A DNA stretch of 64,000 nucleotides from Bog-756 sp963824645 (GTDB lineage: Bacteria > Actinomycetota > Acidimicrobiia > Acidimicrobiales > RAAP-2): NCBI GenBank assembly GCA_963824645.1, contig CAWGQC010000012.1, positions 248,001 to 312,000 on the forward strand, in the 5' to 3' direction. The stretch's first letter is position 1, and each line of letters begins with the position of its first letter. This document shows positions 42,308 to 50,580 of this stretch, in pieces. Position numbers and translations under genes: made by a program. The notes beneath the pieces were generated by a model. It did no database searches. It saw only the letters and a list, made by a program, of their open reading frames with translations, and was not told where the DNA came from.

Positions 42308-43801
42308 CTAGCTGCTCAATCGGTCCAACAACTCGGACGGGCTCGTGCACGCCTCGAGTAGTTCTTCGACATACTCGGCCGTTCCCTTCAGTGGATCCAT
42401 CATAGGGACACGCCGCAACGGGTCGGTGCCGAGGTCGAACACCAGGGAATCCCAGTTGGCGGTGACCACTTCGGCCGGCCATTTCTTGAGGCACTGGCCC
42501 CGGAACCAGGCGCGGGTCCCCCGGGGGGGCTCGCTCACCGCTGAAGCCACCGCGCTCTCGTCGATCAGGCGTTCGGTGTCCAGACGGACGAACAGCGACC
42601 GCGACGGCCGCAGATCGTGGTACTGCAGATCGAGAGCGGCCAGTCGGTGATCGTCCCATCGGCACCCGTGCCGGGCCCGATAGGCCTCGATCAACTGGAG
42701 TTTGGCCACCCAGTCGAGCTGACGGGCCAGTGACATCGGGTCGGTCTCCAAGCCATGGAGGACGGCTTCCCACCGGGTCAGCACCGCCTCACCGATCGAC
42801 TCTTCACCGAGGCATTCGAGGCCGCGGTCGTCGGCGTACTTGCGGGCCAATGAGAACAACTCCCACTGAATGGCCAGCGCCGTGCCGGTGGATCCATCGC
42901 CCATCAGGAGAGGCCGGGTGAAGGTGCGGTCCAGGGCCACCTGGTGCATGGCCGTCACCGGATCGGCCAGTTGCAGGCTGCGGCTGCCGGTGACGTCGTC
43001 CTCGATCATGGCCAGCACCAGCGAGGTGGTCCCCACCTTCAAGAAGGTGGCCACCTCGGCCAGGTTGGCGTCGCCCACGATGACATGCAGTCGGCGGTAG
43101 CGGTGGGGATCGGCGTGCGGTTCGTCCCGGGTGTTGACGATGGGGCGCTTGAGGGTCGTCTCCAGCCCCACCTGCTCCTCGAAGAACTCGGCCCGCTGGG
43201 AGATCTGGAAGTCGACCGGCTCGCCGTCGTGGGTGGCGGTTTCCGATCCGACCTTTCCGGCCCCACAGAAGATCTGACGGGTCACGAAATGGGGGGTGAC
43301 CCCGTTGACTATGCGGGTGAAAGGAGCGGCCCGGTCCATCAGGTAGTTCTCGTGAGCCCCGTACGAGTTACCCTTCCCGTCCGAATTGTTCTTGTAGATG
43401 ACAATGTGCGAGCCGTCGTGCACGGCCAGGTCGGCCGCCTCCATGGACCGGGTGAGGATGAGCTCGCCGGCGCGGTCGTAACGGAGGCACTCCAGCGCGT
43501 CGCGGCACTCCGGCGTCGAGTACTCGGGATGAGCGTGGTCCACGTAGAAGCGGGCCCCGTTGGTCAGGACGGTGTTGACCAGATGGGTCTCGACCTGGGG
43601 GGGCATGGCGTCCTCGCGGGCGAAGCCGCGGGCGTCGTTGCCCGGAGCCTCGTCCTCGAAGTCCCAGCCGGTCTGCTGACGGGCGACATCGTGGGCGTAG
43701 GCGTTGATGAGCACCGAGGACGCGGCGATCGGGTTGGGGTCGCCGTGCACGACTTGTATGCCGTACTCGGTCTCGATTCCGCAGACCTTGGGGATGGCCA
43801 C
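42308..43801 (-). CDS. dop: Pup deamidase/depupylase Dop
   Basis: The 497-residue PafA paralogue starts MAIPKVCGIETEYGIQVV and has the Dop-specific insertion after residue 40 (WDFEDEAPGNDARGFAREDAM). It also has GARFYVDHAHPEYSTPECRDAL, YKNNSDGKGNSYGAHENYLMDRAAPF and RDEPHADPHRYRRLHVIVGDANLAEVATFLKVG. It removes Pup from substrates; with Pup ending in GGE its deamidase role is unnecessary. It is located 24 bases upstream of pup and transcribed with it. Confidence 0.96.
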   Translation of the reverse strand: MAIPKVCGIETEYGIQVVHGDPNPIAASSVLINAYAHDVARQQTGWDFEDEAPGNDARGFAREDAMPPQVETHLVNTVLTNGARFYVDHAHPEYSTPECRDALECLRYDRAGELILTRSMEAADLAVHDGSHIVIYKNNSDGKGNSYGAHENYLMDRAAPFTRIVNGVTPHFVTRQIFCGAGKVGSETATHDGEPVDFQISQRAEFFEEQVGLETTLKRPIVNTRDEPHADPHRYRRLHVIVGDANLAEVATFLKVGTTSLVLAMIEDDVTGSRSLQLADPVTAMHQVALDRTFTRPLLMGDGSTGTALAIQWELFSLARKYADDRGLECLGEESIGEAVLTRWEAVLHGLETDPMSLARQLDWVAKLQLIEAYRARHGCRWDDHRLAALDLQYHDLRPSRSLFVRLDTERLIDESAVASAVSEPPRGTRAWFRGQCLKKWPAEVVTANWDSLVFDLGTDPLRRVPMMDPLKGTAEYVEELLEACTSPSELLDRLSS

Positions 43802-43828
43802 GAGGCCGACCCTATCCCGGCCCCACGC

Positions 43829-45604
43829 TCAGAGGTACTGACCCGTCCCCACCCGCTCGATGGAGCGACCACCCTTGGTCTCCTCGTGGTCGCTGATCAG
43901 GGTCCGGATATAGACGATGCGCTCGCCCTTCTTGCCGGAGATCTTGGCCCAATCGTCAGGATTGGTGGTGTTGGGCAGGTCTTCGTTCTCCTTGTACTCC
44001 TGGCGGATCGACCGCAGCAGATCGTCGGTGCGGATCCCCCGGGTGTCGTCGGCGATAGCCCTCTTGATGGCCAGTTTCTTGGCCCGTCGCACGATGTTCT
44101 CGATCATGGCCCCCGACGAGAAATCGCGGTAGTACAGCGTCTCTTTGTCCCCACCCTGGTAGGTCACCTCGAGAAAGCGGTTCTCCTCGTCGTTGCGGTA
44201 CATCTCGCTCACCGTCGCCTCGATCATGGCCTGGGTGGCTTTGGCCGGGTCGCCGCCGCCCAGGGTACGCACTTCTTCGGCGTCGAGCGGCAGATCGGGG
44301 GTCAGGTACCGCGAGAAGATCTGGGCGGCCGCCACCTCGTTGGGCCGCTCGATCCGGATCTTCACGTCCAGACGACCGGGACGGAGAATGGCGGGATCGA
44401 TGAGGTCTTCGCGGTTCGAGGCACCGATGACGATGACGTCCTTCAGGGTTTCCACGCCGTCGATCTCGGCCAGTAGCTGGGGAACGATGGTCGACTCCAT
44501 GTCGGAGCTGATGCCGGTGCCCCGGGTGCGGAACAGCGAGTCCATCTCGTCGAAGAACACGATGACCGGGACACCCTCTTCCGACTTCTCCCGGGCCCGC
44601 TGGAAGACCAGGCGGATCTGGCGCTCGGTCTCGCCCACGTACTTGTTGAGCAGTTCGGGGCCCTTGATATTGAGGAAGTAGCTGCGGGTGTTGGTGTTGC
44701 CGGTCACCTCGGCCACCTTCTTGGCCAACGAATTGGCCACCGCCTTGGCGATGAGTGTCTTGCCGCATCCGGGTGGCCCGTAGAGCAGGATGCCCTTGGG
44801 GGCCGGCAGTTTGTGCTCGGCGTACAGTTCCCGGTAGAGGTAGGGAAGCTCGACGGCGTCGGTGATGGCCTCGATCTGATCGTCGAGACCGCCGACATCG
44901 GCATAGGTCACGTCGGGGACTTCCTCGAGCACCAGCTCCTCGACCTCGGGGCGCGCCAGCTTCTCGATCAGCAGGCCGGTGCGGGACTCCATCAGAACGG
45001 TGTCGCCGGCCCTCAGCTTGACCCCGATCAGGGTGTCGGCCATCTCGGCCACCCTCTCCTCGTCGGCCCGTCCGTAGACCAGGGCCCGGCGGCCGTCCTC
45101 CAGCACCTCCTTGAGGACCACGACCTCGCCGGCTCCCTCGCCCTCCCGGGCCAGGATGACGTTGAGCGATTCGTTGAGCACGACTTCGTTGCCCCGCTGC
45201 ATCTCGTCGGCGTCGATATCGGGATGGAGTGACACCCGCATCTTCCGACCCCCGGAAAAGACGTCCACCGAACCGTCGGCGTTGGTGCCCAGGAAGGTTC
45301 CGTAGGCCGCCGGGGGCTGGGTGAGCTTCTCGACCTCTTCGCGCAGGTTGGCTACGTGCTCCTTGGCCGTCTGCAGGGTGAAGGTGAGCTTCTCGTTCTG
45401 GGAGATGGCTTGGGCCAGCTGCCCCTTGGTCTCGAGCAGCTTCTCCTCCAGGGTCTGAACCCGCCGTGGGCTCTCCTGGAGACGGCGGCGGAGGACGGTG
45501 ACCTCTTCCTCGGCGGCCCGGGCCCGGATCCGGAGGGTGTCGAGGTCCTCGCCCTCCATCGGATCCACCGACCGGTCGGCCTCTGCCCCGTCATCGAAAT
45601 CCAT
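43829..45604 (-). CDS. mpa: Proteasome-associated AAA ATPase Mpa/ARC
   Basis: The ~591-residue AAA protein has an N-terminal coiled coil (DTLRIRARAAEEEVTVLRRRLQE to NLREEVEKL) that binds Pup, then interdomain OB folds, then the AAA module: GILLYGPPGCGKTLIAKAV, VIVFFDEMDSLF and PAILRPGRLDVKIRI. It ends GTGQYL, the C-terminal docking tail for the 20S core. It unfolds pupylated proteins into the PrcBA chamber. ATG 45604 has GAGG upstream; GTG 45616 and ATG 45613 are alternatives. Confidence 0.96.
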   Translation of the reverse strand: MDFDDGAEADRSVDPMEGEDLDTLRIRARAAEEEVTVLRRRLQESPRRVQTLEEKLLETKGQLAQAISQNEKLTFTLQTAKEHVANLREEVEKLTQPPAAYGTFLGTNADGSVDVFSGGRKMRVSLHPDIDADEMQRGNEVVLNESLNVILAREGEGAGEVVVLKEVLEDGRRALVYGRADEERVAEMADTLIGVKLRAGDTVLMESRTGLLIEKLARPEVEELVLEEVPDVTYADVGGLDDQIEAITDAVELPYLYRELYAEHKLPAPKGILLYGPPGCGKTLIAKAVANSLAKKVAEVTGNTNTRSYFLNIKGPELLNKYVGETERQIRLVFQRAREKSEEGVPVIVFFDEMDSLFRTRGTGISSDMESTIVPQLLAEIDGVETLKDVIVIGASNREDLIDPAILRPGRLDVKIRIERPNEVAAAQIFSRYLTPDLPLDAEEVRTLGGGDPAKATQAMIEATVSEMYRNDEENRFLEVTYQGGDKETLYYRDFSSGAMIENIVRRAKKLAIKRAIADDTRGIRTDDLLRSIRQEYKENEDLPNTTNPDDWAKISGKKGERIVYIRTLISDHEETKGGRSIERVGTGQYL

Positions 45605-45883
45605 GGTTGGCATCACCTCGTTCGTCCTGTGTCCCTACTGGCGACCCTACACCGGCACCCTGGCCTTCAACGCGTCTTTTCCGGCCCCGGGACGCCTCCG
45701 GCCACCCTTTCTGACGCACCGTCAATCAACGGGGACCCGGTTACGGATAGCATTGGATACCAGGGCCGCATCCCGAGGTCGTGCGTGCCTAAGGTGAGCC
45801 ACCACCCCGCCGATCAGCCACCGGCTGTCGAGCGGTGCTCGGCGCCCTGAGGGACCGGAAAGCAACCAGGAGCGAAGTCACTG
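45605..45883. other. Divergent region between mpa and ferredoxin genes
   Basis: This 279-base gap should contain the promoter for the proteasome-side minus-strand genes and for the plus-strand ferredoxin. Segments such as GGATAGCATTGGATACC (45745-45761) are AT-richer. I see no clear consensus boxes, hairpins or further genes. The ferredoxin start has CCAGGAGCG upstream. Confidence 0.4.
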
Positions 45884-46120
45884 ATGAAGGTCTGGATCGA
45901 CCAGGATCTCTGCACGGGAGACGGTCTCTGCGAGGAGATCGCCCCTGCTGTGTTCACGCTGCTCGACGACGGGCTGGCCTATGTGAAAGAGGGGGCCGAC
46001 GTCAAGAGCGAGCCGGGCGGATCGGCCGGCATGGCGGCGGTACCGGAGGAGCTCGAAGATGCCGTGGTCGAAGCCTCCGAAGAGTGCCCCGGTGAGTGCA
46101 TCTTCATCGAACAGAGTTGA
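45884..46120 (+). CDS. 3Fe-4S-type ferredoxin
   Basis: The 78-residue ferredoxin has Cys10, Cys16, Cys68 and Cys72. In CTGDGLC the second cluster position is Asp13 rather than Cys, the pattern typical of [3Fe-4S] ferredoxins that serve P450s and other oxidoreductases. The C-terminal pair is ECPGECIFIEQS. Residues 33-58 form an acidic/Gly insert. It faces away from mpa. Ferredoxin genes next to the proteasome ATPase gene recur in actinobacteria, but the partner is not known. Confidence 0.9.
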   Translation: MKVWIDQDLCTGDGLCEEIAPAVFTLLDDGLAYVKEGADVKSEPGGSAGMAAVPEELEDAVVEASEECPGECIFIEQS

Positions 46121-46170
46121 GCCGCCCGACCGGCGCGGTCTGAGCCGGGGGAACCGACCGGAAGACCTCG

Positions 46171-46965
46171 CTACTCGGCGTCGGCCGGCAGGAGCAGCCG
46201 GGCGGTGGTGAGGAAGCCGGTATGGCCGACCATGCGGTGGTTGGGCCGGACCGAGCGGCTCTCGACGTGCCAGGTCCGGTGGAGCACCTCCAGGGTGACC
46301 GCCATCCCGAACGGCGAGTCCTCCAAGGCCGACCGCAGGGTGGCCGTCTGATTGATGGAGGGCAGGTAGGCGCAGATGATCCCGCCCGGACGCAGCCCTT
46401 TTTCGGCGTGGGGCAGGACACGCCACGGTTCGGGGAGATCGAGCAGGATGCGATCGAGGCCTCGCTCGTCGATGCCGGCGTAGACATCGCGGATCTCCAC
46501 CCGGTACGAGGCGCCCTCTCCCAGGAGAGCCTTCACGTTGTGGGCGGCCTGGGCGGCAAAATCCTCCCGCAGCTCGTAGCCGATCACGTCGGCTCCGGCC
46601 CGCAGCAGGGCCATCGACAGAGCGCCGGAACCCACCCCGGCCTCCAGTACCCGCATGCCGGGGGCGATGTCCGCCTCGATCAGGATGGCCCCCAGGTCCT
46701 TCGGATAGATGACCTGTGCACCTCTCGGCATCTTGAGCACGGCATCGGCCAGGGTGGGACGCACCACCACAAACCGCCGTCCGGTGCTGCCGAGGACGGT
46801 GGACCCCTCCGGGGCGCCGATCAGATGGTCGTGGTCGACGATGCCCACATGGGTGTGGAAGGTGGCGCCGGTTTTGAGGTTGATCAGGTAGCGACGGTCC
46901 TTGGCGTCCAGTAGCAGGACGCGCTCACCGTCCCTGAGGATGCTCCGATCCTCGTCGGCGGTCAT
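46171..46965 (-). CDS. trmI: tRNA (adenine-58-N1)-methyltransferase TrmI
   Basis: The 264-residue class I methyltransferase starts with a beta-barrel N-domain (GERVLLLDAKDRRYLINLKTGATFHTHVG IVDHD). SAM motif I is VLEAGVGSGALSMALL, and the catalytic region is LDRILLDLPEPWRVLPHAEKGLRPGG. TrmI makes m1A58 in the T loop of tRNAs, acting as a tetramer. Its position near mpa is conserved in actinobacteria. Confidence 0.93.
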   Translation of the reverse strand: MTADEDRSILRDGERVLLLDAKDRRYLINLKTGATFHTHVGIVDHDHLIGAPEGSTVLGSTGRRFVVVRPTLADAVLKMPRGAQVIYPKDLGAILIEADIAPGMRVLEAGVGSGALSMALLRAGADVIGYELREDFAAQAAHNVKALLGEGASYRVEIRDVYAGIDERGLDRILLDLPEPWRVLPHAEKGLRPGGIICAYLPSINQTATLRSALEDSPFGMAVTLEVLHRTWHVESRSVRPNHRMVGHTGFLTTARLLLPADAE

Positions 46966-46970
46966 CGCGC

Positions 46971-47180
46971 TCAGTCAGATACGGACGGCGAGGAGCCCGA
47001 CGAGGCCGAAATGATCAGGCGCTCACCCGGGTTGAGCCGGGTGCGGTAGACGACATCGTTCTGATGCCGGGCCCGGTTGATCATCCAGACGGCCACCCCG
47101 ACCACCAGCCAAGCGGTGTGGTATCCCTTCAGGCCGCGCCCGAACGCCTTGAGCTGGAGGTACTGGAAGAAGCTGTCCAC
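46971..47180 (-). CDS. Small membrane protein
   Basis: The 69-residue product has one hydrophobic helix (GYHTAWLVVGVAVWMINRARH) after the amphipathic MDSFFQYLQLKAFGRGLK, and a short Ser-rich tail. Basic residues around the helix fit a simple anchor. It lies between trmI and two further small membrane-protein genes on the same strand. It may belong to a DUF4235-type assembly but is unassigned. Confidence 0.6.
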   Translation of the reverse strand: MDSFFQYLQLKAFGRGLKGYHTAWLVVGVAVWMINRARHQNDVVYRTRLNPGERLIISASSGSSPSVSD

Positions 47181-47183
47181 CGC

Positions 47184-47396
47184 TCAGATCCGCCGTACTT
47201 CGACGATGGCCGACCGGCGCCGACCGTTCCGCCGCCCGATGAGGAAGACCACGGCCACCAGGGCCACCCCCACGGCCAAGGCCACGGTCACCGCCTGGGA
47301 ACGCTTCGACTCCGCCTCGTCAGTGATCTCGCCGGTCATCTCCCGGAATTTGGCCTCGATGTCGTCGCGGGTGATCGGCGTCGGTTCCGGACTCAT
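47184..47396 (-). CDS. Small single-TM protein
   Basis: The 70-residue product from ATG 47396 has a charged N-terminal helix (TRDDIEAKFREMTGEITDEAESKRSQ), one TM helix (AVTVALAVGVALVAVVFLIG) and a very basic tail (RRNGRRRSAIVEVRRI). It overlaps the stop of the upstream holin-like gene (ATGA) and is three bases from the next gene; the three form a small membrane-protein operon. Confidence 0.65.
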   Translation of the reverse strand: MSPEPTPITRDDIEAKFREMTGEITDEAESKRSQAVTVALAVGVALVAVVFLIGRRNGRRRSAIVEVRRI

Positions 47397-47758
47397 CGGA
47401 CCTCCTCGTCGGCGGTACTCGCCGGACGGCCCTGCCCCCGGGTCACCGCCCACACGGCGACGGCCGCCACCGCCACCACCACCACGGCACAGATCACATA
47501 GGGGACCCACGACAGATTGCCGGTGAAAGCCGTACCTGTCTCGCCCTGGAGCAGCCGCAGGAAGCCCACCGACAAGATGACCAGACCGATGGCCAGAGCC
47601 ACCGACCCGGCCACACCGAAAAGCATGTACCGACCCAGGCCCTTGAGCGGGTCGAGGGTCTCCTGTTTGACGTAGTCGATGACCAGCTGGAGCGTCTCGC
47701 TCCCCGATGTGCGCAGGCCGCCCAGTCCTCGTCCTGCCTTGTTACGGCCTCCGGCCAC
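47393..47758 (-). CDS. Actinobacterial phage-holin-like (holin-X family) membrane protein
   Basis: The product is 121 residues from GTG 47758, which has a strong GAGGAGG site four bases upstream; an earlier GTG at 47785 lies inside a palindrome and has no such site. It has SGSETLQLVIDYVKQETLDPLKGLGRY followed by two TM helices (GVAGSVALAIGLVILSVGFLRL and VPYVICAVVVVAVAAVAVWAV). This matches the actinobacterial holin-X type. It is chromosomal and not phage-linked here; its role is unknown. Confidence 0.75.
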   Translation of the reverse strand: MAGGRNKAGRGLGGLRTSGSETLQLVIDYVKQETLDPLKGLGRYMLFGVAGSVALAIGLVILSVGFLRLLQGETGTAFTGNLSWVPYVICAVVVVAVAAVAVWAVTRGQGRPASTADEEVR

Positions 47759-47770
47759 GTTCCTCCTCGG

Positions 47771-47786
47771 TGTGCGCAGGCGCACA
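47771..47786. repeat. Palindrome TGTGCGCAGGCGCACA
   Basis: A 16-base dyad with 7-bp arms and a two-base centre lies 13-28 bases upstream of the holin-like gene's probable start. It would sit in the promoter or leader of the three-gene operon. It could be an operator or a short hairpin. Confidence 0.45.
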
Positions 47787-47893
47787 GGGTGGGCGGATGC
47801 CCCGGCCTGTGCCCACTTGGCTACGGGTCCTAACTATAGGCAGCGCGTCGGGCCGCACCCGACGACGCCCCGCCCCGGATGGGGGTCGGGTGC

Positions 47894-48304
47894 TCAGGTG
47901 CGCTCGGTGAACAGGTAGGTGGAGCTGGCCCGAGCCACCACCGTTCCCGTCTCATCGACCAGTTCGGCCTCGGCGAAGGCCACCCGGCGGCCGCCCGAGA
48001 CGACCGACGCCGTGCAGGTGAGGGTGGCCCCCACCCGCACCGGGGCCAGGAAACTGGTCTTCATCTCCACGTTGGAGGAGACCACCCGACGGCCGGCGGC
48101 CCGGGCGTAGGTCACGGTGGCCGAACCCATGGCCGAGTCGGCCATGGCCCCGAGGAACCCGCCCTGGACGATGCCGGTCGGATTGACGAAGCGCTCGTCG
48201 GCCCGCATCGTCCATCGGGTCGTTCCGGGCTCGGCCTTGTCGATGCAGGTCATCCCCAGGGTCAATTCACAATTGGACGGCACCTGGATCCGCTGTTCGG
48301 CCAC
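47894..48304 (-). CDS. PaaI-family hotdog thioesterase
   Basis: The 136-residue single hotdog-domain protein has RFVNPTGIVQGGFLGAMADSAMGSA, the typical helix and GG motif of PaaI-type thioesterases. Further strands follow in EMKTSFLAPVRVGATLTCTASVVSGGRRVAFAEAELVDE. These enzymes hydrolyse acyl-CoA thioesters as tetramers. It is divergent from the cupin gene. The substrate is not determined. Confidence 0.88.
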   Translation of the reverse strand: MAEQRIQVPSNCELTLGMTCIDKAEPGTTRWTMRADERFVNPTGIVQGGFLGAMADSAMGSATVTYARAAGRRVVSSNVEMKTSFLAPVRVGATLTCTASVVSGGRRVAFAEAELVDETGTVVARASSTYLFTERT

Positions 48305-48345
48305 GGCGGCGACGCTACCCCCTCTCCCGCGTCGATACTGGAGGG

Positions 48346-49350
48346 ATGGCCGTTCCCTCCGCCGTCACCCACCAACCCTCCTTGCCGATGGGCGAGGCCG
48401 ACGAGAACTGGTCCGGCGACGCCCTCTTCTACGAATACTCGACGGCGGTCGACCCTCTGGCCACCGGCACCATCAAACCGGTGCCCATCCACCGGTTTCC
48501 GGCCACCCTCCACCACGGAGGCCCGACCCGGATGGTCTCTCTCGACCTGGCCGACCGGCTGGGGGTGCCCTACCCGGCCACCAGCCCGGGCCTGCTGGCC
48601 TCGTTCGTGGTCATCCGGCCGGACGAGGAGCTGATCACCACCCCGGACGCCACCAGTGAGCTCTACACCTGCATCCGGGGGAGCGGCCACAGCCGGGTGG
48701 AGGCCTCCCCCACCCACCCCGAGCCGGCCACGGTGACCTGGTCCACGGGCGACTTCTGGACCCTGCCGGCCGGCTGCACCACCGCCCACCGTGCCGATGC
48801 CGGGGCGGACAGCGACGCCCTTCTCTACCGGGTGACCGATGCCCCGCTGCTCCACTACCTCGGCGTCCGGCCCGGCCCGAGACGATTCGCCCCCACACGG
48901 TTCGACGGTACCGCCGCCCGGGCCCGGCTGGCCGAGGTGGAGGTGGATCCGTCGGCGGCCGAACGCAGTCGGATCAGCGTCATTCTGGCCAACACCGCCA
49001 CCCCCCAGACCCTTACCGTCACCCACACGCTGTGGGCCATGCTCGGCGTGCTGCCCGTCGGTCGGGTCCAGCGCCCGCACCGCCACCAGAGCGTGGCCCT
49101 CGACCTGATCCTCGACTGCGCGCCGGGCTGTTACTCGCTCATCGGGTCGCGCCTCGATGCCGACGGTCTCATCGTCGACCCTGAACGGGTCGAGTGGGAA
49201 CCGGCCGGTGCCTTCGTCACCCCACCGGGCCTGTGGCACAGCCATCACAACCAATCAGGACAGCCGGCCTACCTGGTGCCGGTGCAGGATGCCGGGCTGC
49301 ACACCTATCTGCGCTCACTCGACATCCGGTTCGCGCCGACCGGCGACTGA
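48346..49350 (+). CDS. Cupin-fold protein (gentisate dioxygenase-like)
   Basis: The 334-residue bicupin has an N-terminal half with LASFVVIRPDEELITTPDATSELYTCIRGSG and TWSTGDFWTLPAGCTTAHRADA, and a C-terminal half with VLPVGRVQRPHRHQSVALDLILD and FVTPPGLWHSHHNQSG. His residues in RPHRHQS and GLWHSHH could bind Fe2+ as in gentisate or salicylate dioxygenases. The reaction is not established. It is followed six bases later by the FIST gene. Confidence 0.82.
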   Translation: MAVPSAVTHQPSLPMGEADENWSGDALFYEYSTAVDPLATGTIKPVPIHRFPATLHHGGPTRMVSLDLADRLGVPYPATSPGLLASFVVIRPDEELITTPDATSELYTCIRGSGHSRVEASPTHPEPATVTWSTGDFWTLPAGCTTAHRADAGADSDALLYRVTDAPLLHYLGVRPGPRRFAPTRFDGTAARARLAEVEVDPSAAERSRISVILANTATPQTLTVTHTLWAMLGVLPVGRVQRPHRHQSVALDLILDCAPGCYSLIGSRLDADGLIVDPERVEWEPAGAFVTPPGLWHSHHNQSGQPAYLVPVQDAGLHTYLRSLDIRFAPTGD

Positions 49351-49355
49351 GGGCC

Positions 49356-50504
49356 ATGGCTTTCGCCAGCGCCCTGTCGCAACATCCGGTGGCGTCACAG
49401 GCCATCGGTGAAGTGTGCGGCGCCGTACTGGAAGCGGTGGGCGAACGCCCGGATCTGGTGATGGTGACGGCTACCCGACCGCACGCCGGTGCCCTGGAGG
49501 ACATCGCCGCCACTGTGGCCGCCGTGCTCCAGCCGCTGGCCCTGGTGGGCTGCGCGGCCGAATCGGTGGTGGGGACCGGACGGGAAATCGAGGAGACGCC
49601 GGCCATCAGCCTGTGGGCCGGCCGGGTCGGACCCCTGGTTCCCGTGCACCTGCAGGCCACCCGCCTGGCCGACGATTCGTGGCATTTCGCCGGGTGGCCC
49701 GAACCGAAGGGGTTCACCCCCAGCGCCCTCATCGTGCTGGCCGATCCCTTCACCTTTCCCGCCGACGAATTTCTGGGCTGGCTGGAGGCCAGCGGCTCCC
49801 CCATCCCGGTCATCGGGGGCAACGTCTCCGGTGGTCGCGGACCGGGGGGAAGCCGGCTGGTGGTGGGAGACCGGGTGGTGACCGAAGGTGCGGTCGGGGT
49901 CCTCCTCGGCGGCGGGGTGGCCGTCGAGCCGCTGGTGTCCCAGGGTTGTCGCCCCTACGGCCAGACCTTGACGGTGACCCGCTCCGACCGCAACATCATC
50001 TACGAGGTAGCCGGTTCGCCGGCCATGGAGTGCCTGGTCGAGCAAATCAGGACCGGGCTCGACCCACCCGACATCACCGGTATCGAGTCCAACGGCCTAT
50101 GGGTGGGCCGTCTGATCGACGAGCATCTGGCCGAGCCCGGACCCGGTGATTTTCTGGTCCGCTCGGTGGTCGGTGTGGATCGCGCCACCGGCGCCGTGGC
50201 CGTGGACGACCGCATCCCTCTGGGCAGCACGGTGCGCTTCCATCTCCGCAACGCCCACACCGCCCACCGGGAGATGTCCACCCTCCTGGACGGCCGAAAG
50301 GCCGATGCCGCTCTCCTTTTCAGTTGCAACGGACGCGGCACCCGCCTGTTCGACGAGGCCCACCACGACGCCCGGGCGCTGCAGCGATCCGTCGGTGCCG
50401 TTCCCGTTGCGGGGTTCCTGGCCGCCGGCGAGATCGGCCCCATCGGCGGTCACAACTTCGTCCACACCTTCGCCGCCTCGATGGCCCTGTTCCGGGCCCG
50501 CTAG
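49356..50504 (+). CDS. FIST N/C domain protein
   Basis: The 382-residue product is a FIST-family sensory protein. The N-domain reads LVMVTATRPHAGALEDIAATVAAVL and LVGCAAESVVGTGREIEETPAISLWAG; the C-domain reads NGRGTRLFDEAHHDARALQRSVGAVPVAGFLAAGEIGPIGGHNFVHTFAASMALF. FIST domains are proposed to bind small ligands such as amino acids, often near signalling genes. No histidine kinase is fused. The ATG at 49356 follows the cupin gene by six bases. Confidence 0.88.
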   Translation: MAFASALSQHPVASQAIGEVCGAVLEAVGERPDLVMVTATRPHAGALEDIAATVAAVLQPLALVGCAAESVVGTGREIEETPAISLWAGRVGPLVPVHLQATRLADDSWHFAGWPEPKGFTPSALIVLADPFTFPADEFLGWLEASGSPIPVIGGNVSGGRGPGGSRLVVGDRVVTEGAVGVLLGGGVAVEPLVSQGCRPYGQTLTVTRSDRNIIYEVAGSPAMECLVEQIRTGLDPPDITGIESNGLWVGRLIDEHLAEPGPGDFLVRSVVGVDRATGAVAVDDRIPLGSTVRFHLRNAHTAHREMSTLLDGRKADAALLFSCNGRGTRLFDEAHHDARALQRSVGAVPVAGFLAAGEIGPIGGHNFVHTFAASMALFRAR

Positions 50505-50580
50505 GGGGCCGGGGGCACGGGCCCGGACCGGTAGAAGCTGCGGGCGCGCTGGCCGGGATCGGCCGGTAGGGTTGCCGGCA

